From contig DASVDK010000233.1 of the NCBI GenBank assembly GCA_036381125.1, forward strand, positions 1 through 7,826: DNA of 7,826 bases. Reading direction: 5' to 3'. Source of the DNA: DASVDK01 sp036381125 [NCBI: Thermodesulfobacteriota bacterium] (GTDB lineage Bacteria > DASVDK01). The notes beneath the pieces were generated by a model. It was not told where the DNA came from. It made no database searches and saw only the letters and a program-made list of their open reading frames with translations. The position numbers and the translations under genes are program-made. Below are positions 6,244-7,826 of this stretch, one piece after another; positions within the stretch are counted from its first letter, which is position 1, and every line of letters starts with the position of its first letter.

Positions 6244-6319
6244 GGGGTCGGGCCTCGACGTTTTCCACGGGGTCAGGCCTTTCCGTTTTCCATGCGGGAG
6301 AGCGTCGAGGCCTGACCCT
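6244..6319 (+). repeat. REP-like element: two direct repeats and one shared inverted arm (possible terminator)
   Basis: Two direct copies of a 24-nt sequence (6244-6267 and 6269-6292; 20 of 24 positions equal, sharing GGGGTC, GGCCT and CGTTTTCCA) are followed by one complementary arm at 6297-6318. Read as + strand RNA, copy 1 (6245-6266) pairs with the whole arm: 22 consecutive pairs, of which 3 are G-U. Copy 2 can instead pair with the same arm: GGGTCAGGCCT (6270-6280) with 6308-6318, then 6284-6291 with 6297-6304, closing on a 5-nt loop. The two folds exclude each other. The G-U pairs would be mismatches on the other strand, so the fold favours the + strand. TTT at 6319-6321 follows the arm, so a weak intrinsic terminator for the cupin unit is possible. 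GGGTCAGG-type repeats of this style are, from memory, associated with IS200-like REP-associated transposases in some high-GC genomes; no such gene is in the window. Confidence 0.85.
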
Positions 6320-6335
6320 TTGTGATGCGGCGCGC

Positions 6336-6364
6336 TTGGCAAGTGCGCCGGGGGCATCTACACT
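6336..6364 (+). promoter_or_regulatory. Sigma70-type promoter of the MFS gene
   Basis: TTGGCA (6336-6341, 5 of 6 to TTGACA), a 17-nt spacer, then TACACT (6359-6364, 4 of 6 to TATAAT). It is the best promoter match in the window. Transcription would start near 6371, about six bases before the GTG at 6377. Confidence 0.65.
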
Positions 6365-6376
6365 CCCCTTCCCACG

Positions 6377-7639
6377 GTGCGCCTCCTCCGCGCCCTCGAC
6401 TCGCGCAACTACCGCCTGTTCTTCGCGGGCCAGGGCATCTCCCTCATCGGCGGGTTCATGACGCGGGTCGCGTCGGCCTGGCTGGTCTACCGTCTGACCG
6501 ACTCGCCGTTCCTGCTCGGCTTCGTCAGCTTCGCCTCGACCATCCCCACGTTCGTCCTCGGGCCCCTGGTCGGCCCGCTCGTCGACCGGTCGAACCGCGT
6601 CGCCCTGGTCGTCGGCGCGAAGGTGCTCTCCATGCTCGTCTCGCTCGCGCTCGCCGCCCTCGCCTTCTCGGGGGCGATCGAGGTCTGGCACATCGTGGCC
6701 CTGAACCTCTGCCAGGGGCTCGTGGACGTGGTCGAGGTGCCGGCGCGCCAGTCGCTCGTCGTCGACCTGGTCGAGCGGCGCGACGACCTGCCGAACGCCA
6801 TCGCCCTCAACTCCTCCCTCTTCAATGCGGCCCGCCTCGTCGGGCCGTCCATCGGGGGGCTCGTCATCGCCGCCGCGGGCGAGGCGGCCTGCTTCCTCGC
6901 GGACGCCCTCTCGTACCTGGCGATCATCGCGGCGCTGCGCGCCATGCGCCTGCCGCCCAGGCCGCCGCGAGCGTCCATCGTCCCCTTCGGCCGCCAGTTG
7001 CGCGAGGGCCTCGGTTACGCCCTCGGGTCGAGCCCCATCCGGGCGGTGCTGCTCCTCCTCTCGCTGACGAGCCTCGCGGGGATGCCCTACGTGACGCTCG
7101 CGCCGGTCATGGCACGAGACGTGCTCGGCGGCGGCCCCGAGACGCTCGGCTTCCTCATGGCGTCGATCGGCATCGGCGCCCTCGGCGGCACCATGTTCCT
7201 CGCCGCGCGGACGAGCGTGCGCGGGTTCGGGACGATCATCGCCGCGGCCGCCGCCGTCTTCGGCATGGCGGCCGGCGTCTTCGCCCTCTCGCAGGTGTTC
7301 TGGCTCTCGTCGCTCGCGCTCGCCGTCGCGGGGGCCGGCATGATCGTCCACTCGGCCGCCGCCAACACGGTCCTCCAGACGCTCGTGGGGGACGAGATGC
7401 GCGGGCGGATCATGAGCCTCTACGCGGTCGCCGTGATCGGCATGATGCCCTTCGGCAGCCTCGGCGCCGGGGCGCTCGCGAGCCAGGTCGGCGCGCCGAC
7501 GACGATCCTCGCCGGCGGCCTGCTCTGCCTCGTCGGCTCGGCGCTCTTCGCGAGGCAGCTGCCGGCGCTGCGCACGGCGGTGCGGCCGGCCTGGGCGCGG
7601 CCTGCCGCGGGCGTGCCGGTGGCGGGTGGGCGAGACTAG
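6377..7639 (+). CDS. MFS transporter, MFS_3/EntS-like exporter
   Basis: A 420-aa major facilitator superfamily protein of the MFS_3 type (PF05977), related to the enterobactin exporter EntS and to macrolide efflux proteins; the substrate here is unknown. It opens with the typical LRALDSRNYRLFFAGQGISL (4-23). The loop after the second membrane segment is GPLVGPLVDRSNR (62-74). The family block NSSLFNAARLVGPSIGG lies at 145-161, and a second-half loop DEMRGRIMSLYA at 339-350. Hydrophobic segments are distributed as expected for 12 helices, with a long cytoplasmic loop around 190-220. The start must be the GTG at 6377: upstream in frame there is no ATG, GTG or TTG back to the stop at 6323. No ribosome site precedes it, and the promoter at 6336-6364 puts the RNA start only a few bases upstream, so translation is probably leaderless. 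It is a separate transcription unit from the cupin. The TAG stop shares CTAG with the convergent gene. Confidence 0.92.
   Translation: MRLLRALDSRNYRLFFAGQGISLIGGFMTRVASAWLVYRLTDSPFLLGFVSFASTIPTFVLGPLVGPLVDRSNRVALVVGAKVLSMLVSLALAALAFSGAIEVWHIVALNLCQGLVDVVEVPARQSLVVDLVERRDDLPNAIALNSSLFNAARLVGPSIGGLVIAAAGEAACFLADALSYLAIIAALRAMRLPPRPPRASIVPFGRQLREGLGYALGSSPIRAVLLLLSLTSLAGMPYVTLAPVMARDVLGGGPETLGFLMASIGIGALGGTMFLAARTSVRGFGTIIAAAAAVFGMAAGVFALSQVFWLSSLALAVAGAGMIVHSAAANTVLQTLVGDEMRGRIMSLYAVAVIGMMPFGSLGAGALASQVGAPTTILAGGLLCLVGSALFARQLPALRTAVRPAWARPAAGVPVAGGRD
7636..7639. other. CTAG shared by two convergent stop codons
   Basis: TAG at 7637-7639 ends the MFS gene on the + strand. The same palindromic CTAG, read on the - strand (7638-7636), gives the TAG that ends the convergent gene. 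The two coding regions overlap by four bases with no space for a terminator between them. Confidence 0.75.
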
Positions 7640-7826
7640 GGGCTGTCCGCAGGGGACGGCCGCGTCGGGACGAGGAGCCGAAACTCGGCCCGCTCCCGCT
7701 CGTCCATCTGGTCGACGAGTCCCATCTCCCAGACCAGACAGCGTCGAGAAGCCTCGAGGTTCCCCTGGTGTCGGTCGTGGACGAAGAAGAGGTAGTCGTA
7801 GTCGATGGCGCTCGCGTCGTCCGGCT
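7636..7826 (-). CDS. Unrecognised protein, C-terminal 62 residues (5' partial)
   Basis: An open - strand frame enters from the right edge and ends with TAG at 7636-7638. It gives 62 residues with a natural-looking composition: an aromatic block YDYLFFVHDRHQG (9-21), then a mixed helical stretch (ASRRCLVWEMGLVDQMDERE, 25-44) and a short Pro-rich tail ending PSPADSP. The other two - strand frames over this stretch are also open, but give Ser/Thr/Arg- or Pro/Arg/Gly-rich peptides typical of shadow frames. I do not recognise a family. The start lies beyond the window. It is convergent with the MFS gene and overlaps its stop. Confidence 0.65.
   Translation of the reverse strand, partial: PDDASAIDYDYLFFVHDRHQGNLEASRRCLVWEMGLVDQMDERERAEFRLLVPTRPSPADSP

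Overview
This is a very GC-rich window, plainly bacterial, with tightly packed genes. Several promoter-like sequences have -10 boxes of the TAGACT/TACACT kind. The gene set (zinc-ribbon NUDIX, dienelactone hydrolase, YgfZ, DUF885, M24, cupin, MFS_3) and the short GGGGTCAGGCCT-type repeats recall uncultured high-GC soil or subsurface lineages such as Rokubacteria/Methylomirabilota or deltaproteobacterial relatives. That placement is an impression from recall; no marker gene is present to prove it.

Layout. (1) Positions 1-479, + strand: the 3' part of a zinc-ribbon NUDIX hydrolase, cut by the window edge. (2) Positions 480-812: a non-coding stretch between convergent genes, filled by about four ~86-bp tandem units. 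Each unit carries two adjacent GC-rich stem-loops, and the stems stay paired although their bases change between units. (3) Positions 813-2776, - strand: a two-gene unit read as ygfZ-like folate-binding protein, then dienelactone hydrolase. (4) Positions 2777-2982: a divergent promoter region. (5) Positions 2983-6242, + strand: a three-gene unit of DUF885 zinc metallopeptidase, M24 Xaa-Pro-type peptidase (ATGA overlap with the first) and a small cupin. (6) Positions 6244-6319: a compact repeat in which two direct copies of a 24-nt sequence compete for one complementary arm. It could be a REP-like element, a terminator for the upstream unit, or both. (7) Positions 6336-7639: a good sigma70-type promoter almost on top of a GTG start, predicting a leaderless or nearly leaderless mRNA for an MFS exporter. 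(8) Positions 7636-7826, - strand: the C-terminal end of an unrecognised protein, convergent with the MFS gene. The two genes share a CTAG tetramer that gives a TAG stop on each strand.

How it may work together (inference): the DUF885 and M24 enzymes look like an intracellular peptide-degrading pair, translated in a coupled way, with a metal-binding cupin of unknown role. The ygfZ-dienelactone hydrolase pair is probably co-transcribed, but no shared pathway is evident. The coding genes belong to known families. The most unusual material is non-coding: the compensated double-hairpin array at 514-803 and the competing-arm repeat at 6244-6319. I found no tRNA, rRNA, CRISPR array, transposase gene or complete insertion sequence.
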